DNA of 64,000 nt. Source: JAHEEL01 sp963836085. GTDB lineage: Bacteria > Actinomycetota > Acidimicrobiia > Spongiisociales > UBA5794. A program made the position numbers and the translations under genes. The notes below the pieces were generated by a model, which was not told the DNA's origin, made no database searches, and saw only the letters and a list, made by a program, of their open reading frames with translations. Within the stretch, counting starts at the first letter, position 1; each line of letters starts with the position of its first letter. The stretch lies in contig CAWIHT010000011.1 in assembly GCA_963836085.1 (NCBI GenBank), forward strand, positions 248,001 to 312,000, read 5' to 3'. Below are positions 7,501-15,286 of this stretch, one piece after another.

Positions 7501-8034
7501 TCACACCGTCGGTTCGCGGTAGTTCCGCTCACCCGCCTCGATCGGTGCCGCGATGATGTTTCCCGACGGTGGGAGCGGGCACGAGTACTCCTCGTCGTAC
7601 GCGCAGTAGGGGTTCACGGCACGGTTGAAGTCGATGGTCGCGGTCCCGTCGTCGTGAAGGTCAACCGCCACGTACCGCCCACCGCCATAGGTGCTCTGGC
7701 CGTTCGTTGCGTCACCGAACGGGAGGAACGTGCCCCCGTCACCGTCGTCGAGAACCGTCAGGTCATAGTCATGGCCACCCAGGGCGATTCGGACGTTTCC
7801 GACACACCGATATCCGCTCGCCAGACCGCTGGACGAGGGAACCGAGATGGTGGCAACCGAAGGCGCGAACGCGCCGCTGAAAGCGAGTCGCCCTTCGGGT
7901 TCGAAGTAGTCGGCACCTTCGTACGCGGATCGGACCTCCTCGGGGATCGGCGACGCATAGTGCTCACAGAGGAACGAATCCCGTTCAATCCTCTCAGCCA
8001 GGAGTGTCTCATGGTCGTATGCGGTGGCGTCCAT
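7501..8034 (-). CDS. DUF1684-domain protein
   Basis: 177 residues. The C-terminal half carries features typical of DUF1684: a GRYVAVDL strand, then FNRAVNPYCAYDEEYSCPLP and an IEAGE motif. These proteins are widespread in actinobacteria and of unknown biochemical function. The ATG at 8034 is 4 nt past the stop of the LLM oxidoreductase gene, so cotranslation is likely; the extension upstream of this ATG is only the shadow of that gene. No clear ribosome site is seen. sufC starts 41 nt downstream with its own -10 box. Confidence 0.8.
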   Translation of the reverse strand: MDATAYDHETLLAERIERDSFLCEHYASPIPEEVRSAYEGADYFEPEGRLAFSGAFAPSVATISVPSSSGLASGYRCVGNVRIALGGHDYDLTVLDDGDGGTFLPFGDATNGQSTYGGGRYVAVDLHDDGTATIDFNRAVNPYCAYDEEYSCPLPPSGNIIAAPIEAGERNYREPTV

Positions 8035-8038
8035 GGTT

Positions 8039-8968
8039 CTAGGAGCGGAGGATGTCGAACGTCGTTGCGAGCGAGTCCGTGTCAACATCGGCCAGGTCGC
8101 GGTACTCCTGCACGTAGTACCGATTCACACCGAGTCCTGCGAGCGTCGCGACCGACGCTTGAGCATCTCCCGGTGTGCCGTGCGGGATGTTGTGGTCCGC
8201 GAGGAACGCTTCGTATTCATCGGCGGACTGGTTGCGACGGGCACCGCGTTCCTCAAGCATGGCCCGGTAGGAAGCTTCGTCAGGGGCGACGACCGCAGGA
8301 CCCGCGAAGCTGACCTTCACCGCGCCCGGCGAACGGTCGGCTTCGATGGCGGCAGCACGCATGACGTCGAGGCGCTGGCCAAGCGTCTCCGCGTCGGTGA
8401 CGAACATGTTGTACTCGTCGGCGAAGCGTCCGGCGTAGGCCGGCGTCTTCTTCGGACCGCCGCCGCCGACGACGATGGGCAGGTTGATCGGGTGGGGGAG
8501 GACCTCGATTGGATCGAGTCGGTAGTACTCGCCCGAGAAACCCTCGTCCGAGCCGAACGCGGCACGAAGATACGACAGCGTCTCGAAGAGTCGATCGAAC
8601 CGCTCGCCGAGCGGTGGCAGGTTGAGGCCGAAGACATCGTGCTCGGACTGCATCCACCCGGTGCCGACACCGAGCGCAAACCGGCCCCCGGACATCTCAT
8701 CGAGCGTTGCCGCGGTCTTCGCGATCACCGCCGGGTGGCGGAACGTGAGCGGGGTGACCAGGACGACGAGTTGGATCCGGCCCGTCGCCTCGGCGAGGCC
8801 GCCGTACGTGGTCATGGCGTCGGTGGCGGGTGCGGAACGCTCCTGGTCGAGGAAGTGATCGGATCGGGCAAATGCTTCGAGGCCGATGCCCTCAGCCCAC
8901 TGAGCGAGATCACGCAGGCGGGTGTACGACCCCCCGACCTGAGGCTCGACCATCAATCCGAATTCCAC
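8039..8968 (-). CDS. LLM-class flavin/F420-dependent oxidoreductase
   Basis: 309 residues with the luciferase-like TIM barrel. Signatures include FGLMVEPQVGG at the start, EAFARSDHFL, LVTPLTFRHPAVIAKTAATL and the GRFALGVGTGWMQSEH motif, followed by LPIVVGGGGPKKTPAYAGRF. The fold binds F420 or FMN. F420 is plausible because cofD and cofE are in the window, but the sequence alone does not decide. It probably shares a transcript with the downstream DUF1684 gene (4-nt gap). Confidence 0.88.
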   Translation of the reverse strand: MEFGLMVEPQVGGSYTRLRDLAQWAEGIGLEAFARSDHFLDQERSAPATDAMTTYGGLAEATGRIQLVVLVTPLTFRHPAVIAKTAATLDEMSGGRFALGVGTGWMQSEHDVFGLNLPPLGERFDRLFETLSYLRAAFGSDEGFSGEYYRLDPIEVLPHPINLPIVVGGGGPKKTPAYAGRFADEYNMFVTDAETLGQRLDVMRAAAIEADRSPGAVKVSFAGPAVVAPDEASYRAMLEERGARRNQSADEYEAFLADHNIPHGTPGDAQASVATLAGLGVNRYYVQEYRDLADVDTDSLATTFDILRS

Positions 8969-8980
8969 GGTTCCACCTCG

Positions 8981-9622
8981 CTACTTCAGGTCGTTCATGA
9001 TCAGTTCGATGTTCTCGACCGGCGTCGATCCCGCGACGCGAACGGCAACGGTCCCGTCGCTGTTGACGAAGACCCAGAACGGGAAGCCGCCTGCTCCGTA
9101 TGCGGTGTGCACCGTGTTATCGGAGTCGTCCCTGATGACCGGCACGGTCCAACCCTCGCGCTCGAACCACTCGGACGGCGGGAAATTGTCCTGGGTCGAG
9201 TTCATGGCCGTCGCGATCGAGTACATGTCGACGCCGTCGACGCCGCCGCCGGCATCGAGCCACTCCTGCACCGCAGGGACCTCGTTCTGGCAGAAGCCGC
9301 ACCAGTGGGCGAGCAGGACGATGGCCTTGGCCCGTCCGTCGTTCTCGATGCGGACCTCGTTGCCGTCGAAATCCTGTCCGATGACGGTCGGCGCCGTCTC
9401 CCCGGTTGCAGTCTCGTCAACCGTTGCGTCGAGCGGCATCGGCGTGAGCTGTCCGCTCACCTGGGGGTCGCCGTACTCGTTGCCGGGCTCTTCATCACCG
9501 AAGATGCCGGCGACGACGGCAACGAGCAACAGCACAACGATGACGGCGGCAATGATGCCGATGATCTTGAGCGGTTGTGCGCCGCCCGAACTGGACGATT
9601 GATTCTTGGTGGACGCTGCCAT
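8981..9622 (-). CDS. Membrane-anchored TlpA-like thiol-disulfide protein
   Basis: 213 residues. One N-terminal transmembrane helix (about residues 19-40, PLKIIGIIAAVIVVLLLVAV), then a linker and an extracytoplasmic thioredoxin fold with active site AHWCGFCQNEVPA and a later cis-Pro region GGFPFWVFVNSDG. It likely reduces or oxidises exported cysteines. It follows the DsbB-like gene by 13 nt with an AGAGGAG ribosome site, so the pair probably forms a membrane thiol-redox relay in which DsbB reoxidises this protein. Whether it works as oxidase or reductase cannot be read directly. Confidence 0.88.
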   Translation of the reverse strand: MAASTKNQSSSSGGAQPLKIIGIIAAVIVVLLLVAVVAGIFGDEEPGNEYGDPQVSGQLTPMPLDATVDETATGETAPTVIGQDFDGNEVRIENDGRAKAIVLLAHWCGFCQNEVPAVQEWLDAGGGVDGVDMYSIATAMNSTQDNFPPSEWFEREGWTVPVIRDDSDNTVHTAYGAGGFPFWVFVNSDGTVAVRVAGSTPVENIELIMNDLK

Positions 9623-9635
9623 GGGTGGACTCCTC

Positions 9636-10208
9636 TTAGGCGTCGGACAATGATGTCGTATGTGTGGGGCTATTGGAACGGTCGATCCACAGCAGCGCCA
9701 GGATGAGCAGGAAGCCGCTCAACGCCATGTACGGGATGGTCACGAATCCGAACTCGGTGAAGTACGCCGCCGTGCACGGGACTCCGGTTGAGCAGGATGA
9801 CCCGCTGAGGTCTGGGAACGCCTGAATCAGTCGGTGGTAGGCGGCGATGACGGTACCGATCGAGGCGAGTGCTGCCGCATAGATGCGGATCCCGTGGTCC
9901 TTGCGCCACGCGGCGATGCCGAGCAACACAACAAGCGGGTACATCGCGATTCGCTGGTACCAGCAGAACGTGCACGGGATCAGGTGGACGATCTCCGAGA
10001 GGTACAGACTCCCGAGCGTTGCGGTTGTTGCGACGGCGAACGCCAGCCAGAGTTCGAGGCCTCGGACGGCTCCGAACGTGCGATCCCGGAATTCGGCTCC
10101 GCCCGAGCCGACGCGACCTGCGATTGCCACAGCGACGATCCCGATCGTGGCTGCGTTCGCTGCGAACGCGAGGAGTGCGAAGAACAGCCGCATTGCTTGG
10201 AAATCCAT
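9636..10208 (-). CDS. dsbB: DsbB-family disulfide bond formation protein
   Basis: 190 residues, four to five membrane helices. The quinone-side cysteine pair is in LIPCTFCWYQRIAMYPL and the second pair lies in SGSSCSTGVPCTAAYF, both as in DsbB. It passes electrons from an exported thiol oxidase to the quinone pool. Many actinobacteria use VKOR instead, so a DsbB-type enzyme is worth noting. The start at 10208 (MDFQAMRLFF) is preceded by TACCTT and 8 nt. The upstream open frame is hydrophilic and unlike the family. Translated just ahead of the TlpA-like partner. Confidence 0.9.
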   Translation of the reverse strand: MDFQAMRLFFALLAFAANAATIGIVAVAIAGRVGSGGAEFRDRTFGAVRGLELWLAFAVATTATLGSLYLSEIVHLIPCTFCWYQRIAMYPLVVLLGIAAWRKDHGIRIYAAALASIGTVIAAYHRLIQAFPDLSGSSCSTGVPCTAAYFTEFGFVTIPYMALSGFLLILALLWIDRSNSPTHTTSLSDA

Positions 10209-10216
10209 GGTCGTTG

Positions 10217-10222
10217 AAGGTA
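10217..10222 (-). promoter_or_regulatory. -10 box of dsbB, leaderless arrangement
   Basis: TACCTT on the minus strand followed by 8 nt and the ATG at 10208. It is back to back with the -10 box at 10257-10262 for the divergent gene. Confidence 0.45.
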
Positions 10223-10256
10223 CCAGGCGGTGGCCGCTTGAGGGGCTGTTTGGCGG

Positions 10257-10262
10257 TAGCCT
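10257..10262 (+). promoter_or_regulatory. -10 box of the gene at 10269, leaderless arrangement
   Basis: TAGCCT, 6 nt, ATG at 10269. No ribosome-binding site. Confidence 0.5.
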
Positions 10263-10268
10263 GCGTAG

Positions 10269-10679
10269 ATGGGTCCACTCCTGCTCGTGATCGCTCTGCT
10301 TCTGGTGCTCGTCGTGTTCGGCGCCGGGATGCTGATCCAGGAGCACGGGCGCCGTATCGACGACGGCGTCGCCGTGTACGGCGTTGACGATGCCGTGATC
10401 TACATCTGGGAGCGGTTGCCGGAAGGCATCGTGCCCTCAATCGACCAGGCCGACATCCGGCGCATCCTCGAGTGGGAGATGCTGTATCTCCAACAACCGG
10501 CCAAGCGGAAGGGACCCGCGGTGGTGGGCGGGATCGATGTCGCGGAATTCGTGCAGGAGCACGCCTACACCAGTGGCCACCCGTATGAACCGGAGGCGAT
10601 CTTCACCGTGCTCGACCTGCAGGCCGACTACTTGCGAGCGATTGGTGCTGTCGGTCCTCCGGCTGATCCCGAGTCCTAG
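10269..10679 (+). CDS. Single-pass membrane protein, function unknown
   Basis: 136 residues. A hydrophobic helix occupies about residues 3-20 (PLLLVIALLLVLVVFGAGML), followed by a soluble region with a short Trp/Glu-rich stretch (WERLPEGI, RRILEWEMLYLQ). I do not recognise a family. The start is supported by a leaderless -10 box. It is followed 26 nt later by a lipoprotein gene that has its own -10 box. Confidence 0.6.
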   Translation: MGPLLLVIALLLVLVVFGAGMLIQEHGRRIDDGVAVYGVDDAVIYIWERLPEGIVPSIDQADIRRILEWEMLYLQQPAKRKGPAVVGGIDVAEFVQEHAYTSGHPYEPEAIFTVLDLQADYLRAIGAVGPPADPES

Positions 10680-10693
10680 TTCGGACCGTTGCA

Positions 10694-10699
10694 TACAAT
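10694..10699 (+). promoter_or_regulatory. -10 box of the lipoprotein gene, leaderless arrangement
   Basis: TACAAT, close to the sigma-70 consensus, 6 nt, ATG at 10706. Confidence 0.6.
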
Positions 10700-10705
10700 C
10701 CAGCC

Positions 10706-11143
10706 ATGCACCAGATCAGGCTGTTCGCCCTCGCGTTTGCCGTCCTCGTCGTTGCACTGCTCGCCACCGCCTGCGATGGGTCATCGGACGAAACCACGAC
10801 CACGATCGCCGACTCCTCCGCCGTGGTGTTTGGTCGCGGAACGATTCCGGAGACGGTTCCGGATTCGTTCCCCGTACCCGACCAGGCGAGGATCGGCGCC
10901 ACCCTCGTCGATGCGAACCGGGGCCTCACTGAGATGATCCTCACATTTCCGGCGGATGTCGGAGCGGTCGTCGACTACTACGAAGAGAACCTGCCGGCGA
11001 GGGGCTACGAGGTCACCACCTCCGAAGGGACCGACGCCGATTGGCTGATCGAGTTCAACGGTGATGGCATCGACGGGGTGCTCAGGGTGACGACCGGCGG
11101 AAGCGGCATCGCTGCAGCAACGGTGCAACTCACCGAGATCTGA
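10706..11143 (+). CDS. Putative lipoprotein, function unknown
   Basis: 145 residues. The N-terminus is a lipoprotein signal: positive MHQIR, hydrophobic core, then a lipobox ending LLATAC at about residues 18-23, followed by an acidic/Thr-rich tether. The mature part contains VVDYYEENLPARGYEV, like small secreted proteins that pack a beta sheet against helices. No enzyme motif is visible. It likely sits on the outer face of the cytoplasmic membrane. Confidence 0.7.
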   Translation: MHQIRLFALAFAVLVVALLATACDGSSDETTTTIADSSAVVFGRGTIPETVPDSFPVPDQARIGATLVDANRGLTEMILTFPADVGAVVDYYEENLPARGYEVTTSEGTDADWLIEFNGDGIDGVLRVTTGGSGIAAATVQLTEI

Positions 11144-11149
11144 ACGGAC

Positions 11150-11155
11150 TATCGT
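11150..11155 (+). promoter_or_regulatory. -10 box of the gene at 11162, leaderless arrangement
   Basis: TATCGT, 6 nt, ATG at 11162. Confidence 0.5.
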
Positions 11156-11161
11156 CGGCTC

Positions 11162-11365
11162 ATGGGTCGATTGCGCCGGTTCGAAAACAATCGCTTCGTC
11201 GGAACGCGCGACGACATGACCATCTATGACTGTGACGACACGGGTGACTTCATCGCGCTCGAGTCCCGAATGGAAGATCGCGACCTCGTCGGAGCCCAAC
11301 TGCTCCAGGCGTTCGGTCCGGACACGGTTGCCGAAGCCATGAACCGGGGATTCAGTTCCCGTTGA
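11162..11365 (+). CDS. Small soluble protein, function unknown
   Basis: 67 residues, hydrophilic, with several acidic residues (DDMTIYDCDDTGDF). No known motif. Supported as a real gene by its leaderless -10 box and by direct overlap with the next start: its TGA overlaps the TTG initiation codon of the amidohydrolase gene (TTGA), which suggests translational coupling. Confidence 0.6.
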   Translation: MGRLRRFENNRFVGTRDDMTIYDCDDTGDFIALESRMEDRDLVGAQLLQAFGPDTVAEAMNRGFSSR

Positions 11366-12201
11366 CCGACTTCATCGATTTCCACGTCCACCCTCCGGTC
11401 GAGGAGCTGCTCTCAGGGCCGATCGCTCCCTACCTCGAGCAACTCAGCGCCCGAACCGGAACCGATCAAGAGATCCTCACCACCGATGAGGTGGCCTCCC
11501 GCTACCGCGAACGCAACGGTAGGGCGGTGTTGCTCGGATGGGACACCGAGACCGTCACCAAGCGCCGTCCATTCTCGAGTGAGGATGTCGCAGCGATGGT
11601 GACGGCGCATCCCGACGTCTTCTACGGATTCGGGTCCATCGATCCCGCCCGCGGTGCCCGAGCCGTTGCCGGCGTGCACTCCGCGGCACGGCTTGGCCTT
11701 GCTGGCCTCGCCTTTCATCCCGTGGGTCAAGGGTTCGATCCGGCATCTCGCGCGGCGTTCGCCATCTATGAGACTGCGTCCGAGCACGGCCTGGTCTGTC
11801 TCTTCCACACCGGATCCTCCCGACTGGGCGCCGGCATGCCGGGCGGATCAGGGCTCCTCCTCTCGCACGGTGATCCACGCTCGGTCGATCAAGTTGCTGC
11901 GGCCTTCCCAGACCTCCAGATCGTGATCGCCCATCTCGGTCGGCTCTGGCGGAACGAGGCCGTCGCCGTGTGTGCTCACAAGCCGAACGTGTGGCTGAAC
12001 CTGGTCGGTGAGGACGCCGCGGCGTTCTCGGCCGATGCCGCTCAACTCGACGAAGACCGGTGCCTCTTCGGCAGCGACTGGTGTTTTGCTTCGCTTGACG
12101 AAGCCCTCGCAGGATGGGGACCCGGATCGATCGATGAGGCAACTCGCCAGCGCGTCCTACTCGGCAACGCAACCCGATTGCTCGAATCGGGCACCGCCTG
12201 A
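11362..12201 (+). CDS. Amidohydrolase-family metal-dependent hydrolase
   Basis: 279 residues with the amidohydrolase_2 TIM barrel. The metal-binding motif DFHVHPP is at the very N-terminus, with FHTGSS, IVIAHLGRLW and CLFGSDWCF further on. This subgroup contains decarboxylases and lactonases acting on small aromatic or cyclic acids; substrate unknown. The only start compatible with the motif is a TTG at 11362, overlapping the previous gene's stop codon. A TTG start is uncommon and should be confirmed. Confidence 0.85.
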   Translation: MTDFIDFHVHPPVEELLSGPIAPYLEQLSARTGTDQEILTTDEVASRYRERNGRAVLLGWDTETVTKRRPFSSEDVAAMVTAHPDVFYGFGSIDPARGARAVAGVHSAARLGLAGLAFHPVGQGFDPASRAAFAIYETASEHGLVCLFHTGSSRLGAGMPGGSGLLLSHGDPRSVDQVAAAFPDLQIVIAHLGRLWRNEAVAVCAHKPNVWLNLVGEDAAAFSADAAQLDEDRCLFGSDWCFASLDEALAGWGPGSIDEATRQRVLLGNATRLLESGTA

Positions 12202-12217
12202 GCAGCGGTGAGTGGTC

Positions 12218-12304
12218 CTAGACGCGAGCGAACCACACGGCAGCGGCGATCAGAATGGCCATGCCGGCGATGAGCGATGCGAGGATGAGGAAGCGGGTTT
12301 GCAC
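12218..12304 (-). CDS. Candidate 28-residue single-helix membrane protein
   Basis: A short ORF in an otherwise empty 180-bp spacer. It starts with GTG and encodes about 28 residues: a basic N-terminus (MQTR), a hydrophobic helix of about 20 residues and a terminal FARV. 23 of 28 codons end in G or C, matching neighbouring genes. TACGAT lies 9 nt before the GTG, slightly further than the 6-8 nt seen at other leaderless starts here. No homology can be claimed from memory. Confidence 0.45.
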   Translation of the reverse strand: MQTRFLILASLIAGMAILIAAAVWFARV

Positions 12305-12313
12305 GATGTCGCG

Positions 12314-12319
12314 ATCGTA
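12314..12319 (-). promoter_or_regulatory. Possible -10 box of the 28-codon ORF
   Basis: TACGAT on the minus strand, 9 nt before the GTG at 12304. Confidence 0.3.
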
Positions 12320-12381
12320 CCGACGTCGAGACAACAATCTTGGACGGGCTAGGCTCGGATAGGGTTGAACTGGAGGAATCG

Positions 12382-13752
12382 ATGCACGACGTCGTCATCA
12401 TTGGTGGGGGTCCCGGCGGCTACGCGTCGGCGCTCTACGCTCACAACTTCGGGCTTTCGGTCGCGCTCGTCGAGAAGGAACGCGTCGGCGGCACGTGCCT
12501 GATCCGCGGGTGTATCCCAGCGAAGGCCTGGCTCGAGACGGCCTCGGTGTATCAGACCGTCGAGCACGCCGGAGACTTCGGAGTGGAGTCCGCGGAACCC
12601 TCCCTGGATTGGCAGTCGGCGCTCACCCGCAAGAACCGGATCGTTGACGGCCTCGTGACCGGCCTGTCGGGTCTGCTCAAGACACGCGGTGTCGATGTCT
12701 ACGACGGCGTCGGTCGGATCGTTGCAGGTGGCGTCGAGGTGACGGCCGCGGACGGATCGAAGACCATGCTCCCTACTCCGACCACGATTGTCGCCACGGG
12801 ATCCGTCCCGAGATCGATCCCCGGCTACGACATCGACGGAGTGCGGATCGTCACGAGCGACCAAGCCCTCGACTGGCCGCAGCAACCGGGAAGGGTCGCG
12901 GTGATCGGGGCCGGTGCCATCGGTGCAGAATTCGCCTCGATGCTGGCGGATGTCGGCAGCGAGGTCCATCTGTTCGAAGCACTCGATCAGATCGTCCCCG
13001 GCATGGAGCCCGAAGCCGCCAAAGCACTCGGCAGGAGCTTCCGCAAGAAGGGGATCAAGGTCGCTACCGGCGTGCAGGTCGGAGCCCCGACCGCAACTTC
13101 CTCCGGCCTAGCGGTGCCGGCGGGCGGCGAGACGGTCGAAGTTGATGTCGTGCTCGTCGCGGTGGGGCGAGCACCGGTGACCGACGGCATCGGACTGGAG
13201 TCAGCCGGCGTCGCGACCGATCGGGGTTTCGTCCCCGTGAACGTCGAGACCATGCAGACGGCAGCGCCAAACATCTACGCCGTCGGCGACATCGTTGCCG
13301 GGACACCACAACTGGCGCACGTTGCCTTCGCTGAAGCGATCGCAGCGATCACCCACATCGCCACCGGAGCGAGCGCTGCGGTGGACTACCGCGCCATACC
13401 GATGATCGTCTACACACACCCGGAGGCCGCATCGGTTGGCCTCACCGAGGCCGAAGCGATCGCCAAGGGCCACGACGTCAACGTGACGAGCCACGGTATG
13501 CGCGGCGTCGGTCGAGCGATCATCCACGGTGAGACCGGTGGAATCGTCAAGATCGTCGCAGAGAAGGATGGGCCGATCCTCGGCGCCACCGTGGTCGACC
13601 CCATCGCAGGCGAGATCATCCACGAGTTGATGTATGCCGTCGGGTGGGAAGCCCTCCCCGAGGAAGCCGCAGCGTTCATTCACGCCCACCCAACGATTTC
13701 GGAAGGCATTGGCGAGACGTTGCTCGCCGCTGCCGGCCGGCCACTCCATTGA
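12382..13752 (+). CDS. lpd: Dihydrolipoyl dehydrogenase (E3)
   Basis: 456 residues. A FAD enzyme that reoxidises the dihydrolipoyl groups of 2-oxoacid dehydrogenase complexes with NAD+. N-terminal FAD motif IIGGGPGGYASA, redox disulfide GGTCLIRGCIPAK (Cys39 and Cys44), NAD-binding VIGAGAIGAEFASML, and the C-terminal HAHPTISEGIGE with the catalytic His-Glu. The start at 12382 follows a GGAGG ribosome site by 5 nt; a 14-codon in-frame extension upstream overlaps the promoter region. It heads a cluster with E2 and the lipoylation fusion, so the whole set works on lipoylated substrates. No E1 gene is adjacent. Confidence 0.96.
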   Translation: MHDVVIIGGGPGGYASALYAHNFGLSVALVEKERVGGTCLIRGCIPAKAWLETASVYQTVEHAGDFGVESAEPSLDWQSALTRKNRIVDGLVTGLSGLLKTRGVDVYDGVGRIVAGGVEVTAADGSKTMLPTPTTIVATGSVPRSIPGYDIDGVRIVTSDQALDWPQQPGRVAVIGAGAIGAEFASMLADVGSEVHLFEALDQIVPGMEPEAAKALGRSFRKKGIKVATGVQVGAPTATSSGLAVPAGGETVEVDVVLVAVGRAPVTDGIGLESAGVATDRGFVPVNVETMQTAAPNIYAVGDIVAGTPQLAHVAFAEAIAAITHIATGASAAVDYRAIPMIVYTHPEAASVGLTEAEAIAKGHDVNVTSHGMRGVGRAIIHGETGGIVKIVAEKDGPILGATVVDPIAGEIIHELMYAVGWEALPEEAAAFIHAHPTISEGIGETLLAAAGRPLH

Positions 13753-13792
13753 TGATATCCACGAGGCTTCGGAGACGAAGGAGCACAATCGC

Positions 13793-15286
13793 ATGTCCGT
13801 GACCGTGACGATGCCGCAACTCGGCGAGACCGTGACCGAAGGAACCATCCTGAGTTGGGCGAAGCAGATCGGCGACTCGATCGCCGAAGACGAGGTGCTC
13901 GTCGAGATTTCGACCGACAAGGTCGACACCGAGATGCCATCACCCGCATCTGGCGTCATCAGCGAGATTCTGGTCGAAGCCGGTGAAACCGTCACGGTCG
14001 GCACGCCGATCGCTGTGATCGGTGGCGCAGGCGAAGCCGCGGCCGACGCTCCGGCCGCGGCCGCTCCGGCAATGGGGCCCACCGGGACATCCGATGGCCC
14101 GCCGGTCGCTGTTCCGCCGATGGGACCCACGGGGACCCCGGCCGCCGCTCCACCTCCGGCTCCTGCTCCAGCACCGACTCCGGCTCCGGCTCCGGCTCCG
14201 ACACCGGCTCCGGCTCCGACACCGGCACCCGCGAGGGCCGCGACGTCGCCTGCCGGCGGATCGACACGCCGCGCGGTGCTCTCTCCGGTGGTGCGCCGCC
14301 TCGCTGCAGAACACGATGTCGACCTCGATCAGGTGACCGGTACCGGCGATGGTGGCCGTATCACACGCAAGGATGTCGAACAGTTCATCGCAGCTCCGAC
14401 CCCTGCTCCGGCCCCTGCTCCGGCCCCAGCGCCGGCCCCAGCGCCGGCCCCAGCGCCGGCCCCAGCGCCCGCACCGGCACCCGCCACCGCTCCGGCGACG
14501 GCACCTGCCGCTGCTGCACCGGCGTCGGAACCGCAGCCGACCAAGGTGACGTTCACCGGGGGTGGAGATGGAGAAGCAACCGAACTCCCCCGTCTCCGGC
14601 GCACGATTGCCGAACACATGATTCGGGCAAAGCAGACCGCCGCCCACGTCTGGACGTCGGTGGAAGTCGACTACGAACGCGTCGACCAGGTTCGGCTCGC
14701 CCATCGAGAGAAGTTCAAGGAAGCCGAAGGGTTCTCGCTGACGTATCTGCCGTTCATCGCCAGGGCAACCATGGACGCGCTTGCGGCCTATCCGGTGGTG
14801 AACAGCTCGCTTGATCTCGAAGCCGGTACGCGGATCGACCATCGGGCCGTGCACCTCGGCATCGCTGTCGACCTCTCCCAAGAAGGTCTCTTGGTCGCGA
14901 CCGTGCCTGATGCGGACGGCCAGACGCTGACCCGGCTCGCACGCAACATCCGGACGATGGCGCTGAAGACGCGTGACGGCAAAGTGACCCCGGACGAGAT
15001 CTCAGGCAGCACGTTCACGATTACCAATCCGGGCCCGTTCGGCTCGTTCATGAGCGCACCGATCATCAACCTGCCCAACGTGGCGATCCTGTCGACCGAC
15101 ACCGTGGCGAAGCGGCCGGCCGTCGTGTCGCTACCGGACGGAACCGACACGATTGCCGTGCGCCACATCGGATATCTGGGTCTCACCTGGGACCATCGGG
15201 CGTTCGATGGTTCCACCGCTGTGCTGTTCCTCGACCGGATACGGAAGAACCTCGAGACATGGGACTGGGACCAGGAGCTCAGATGA
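13793..15286 (+). CDS. Dihydrolipoamide acyltransferase (E2) of a 2-oxoacid dehydrogenase
   Basis: 497 residues. One N-terminal lipoyl domain (about residues 1-78, lipoyl Lys43 in EISTDKVDTEM), a long Ala/Pro linker, an E3-binding domain around residues 155-195 (LSPVVRRLAAEHDVDL then GDGGRITRKDVEQF), a second Ala/Pro linker, and the catalytic core ending WDHRAFDGSTAVLF with His468 and Asp472. The lineage relative is probably DlaT/SucB. An AAGGAG ribosome site precedes ATG 13793. The stop overlaps the start of lipB-lipA (ATGA), so the lipoylation enzyme is made right after its substrate. Two blocks of DNA repeats encode the linkers. Confidence 0.94.
   Translation: MSVTVTMPQLGETVTEGTILSWAKQIGDSIAEDEVLVEISTDKVDTEMPSPASGVISEILVEAGETVTVGTPIAVIGGAGEAAADAPAAAAPAMGPTGTSDGPPVAVPPMGPTGTPAAAPPPAPAPAPTPAPAPAPTPAPAPTPAPARAATSPAGGSTRRAVLSPVVRRLAAEHDVDLDQVTGTGDGGRITRKDVEQFIAAPTPAPAPAPAPAPAPAPAPAPAPAPAPAPATAPATAPAAAAPASEPQPTKVTFTGGGDGEATELPRLRRTIAEHMIRAKQTAAHVWTSVEVDYERVDQVRLAHREKFKEAEGFSLTYLPFIARATMDALAAYPVVNSSLDLEAGTRIDHRAVHLGIAVDLSQEGLLVATVPDADGQTLTRLARNIRTMALKTRDGKVTPDEISGSTFTITNPGPFGSFMSAPIINLPNVAILSTDTVAKRPAVVSLPDGTDTIAVRHIGYLGLTWDHRAFDGSTAVLFLDRIRKNLETWDWDQELR
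14186..14221 (+). repeat. 18-bp tandem repeat in the first E2 linker
   Basis: Two exact copies of an 18-bp unit (CCGGCTCCGGCTCCGACA), preceded by partial copies, encode the Ala-Pro-rich linker between the lipoyl and E3-binding domains. Confidence 0.8.
14419..14466 (+). repeat. 12-bp tandem repeat in the second E2 linker
   Basis: Four copies of GCCGGCCCCAGC (the first with one mismatch) encode Ala-Pro repeats between the E3-binding and catalytic domains. Copy number may vary among strains. Confidence 0.85.

Noticed and set aside
8024..9706. A 560-codon plus-strand frame opposite the LLM oxidoreductase and TlpA-like genes
   Set aside because: Antisense artefact of G/C-rich third positions; its sequence is Arg/Gly/Asp/His-rich with no domain.
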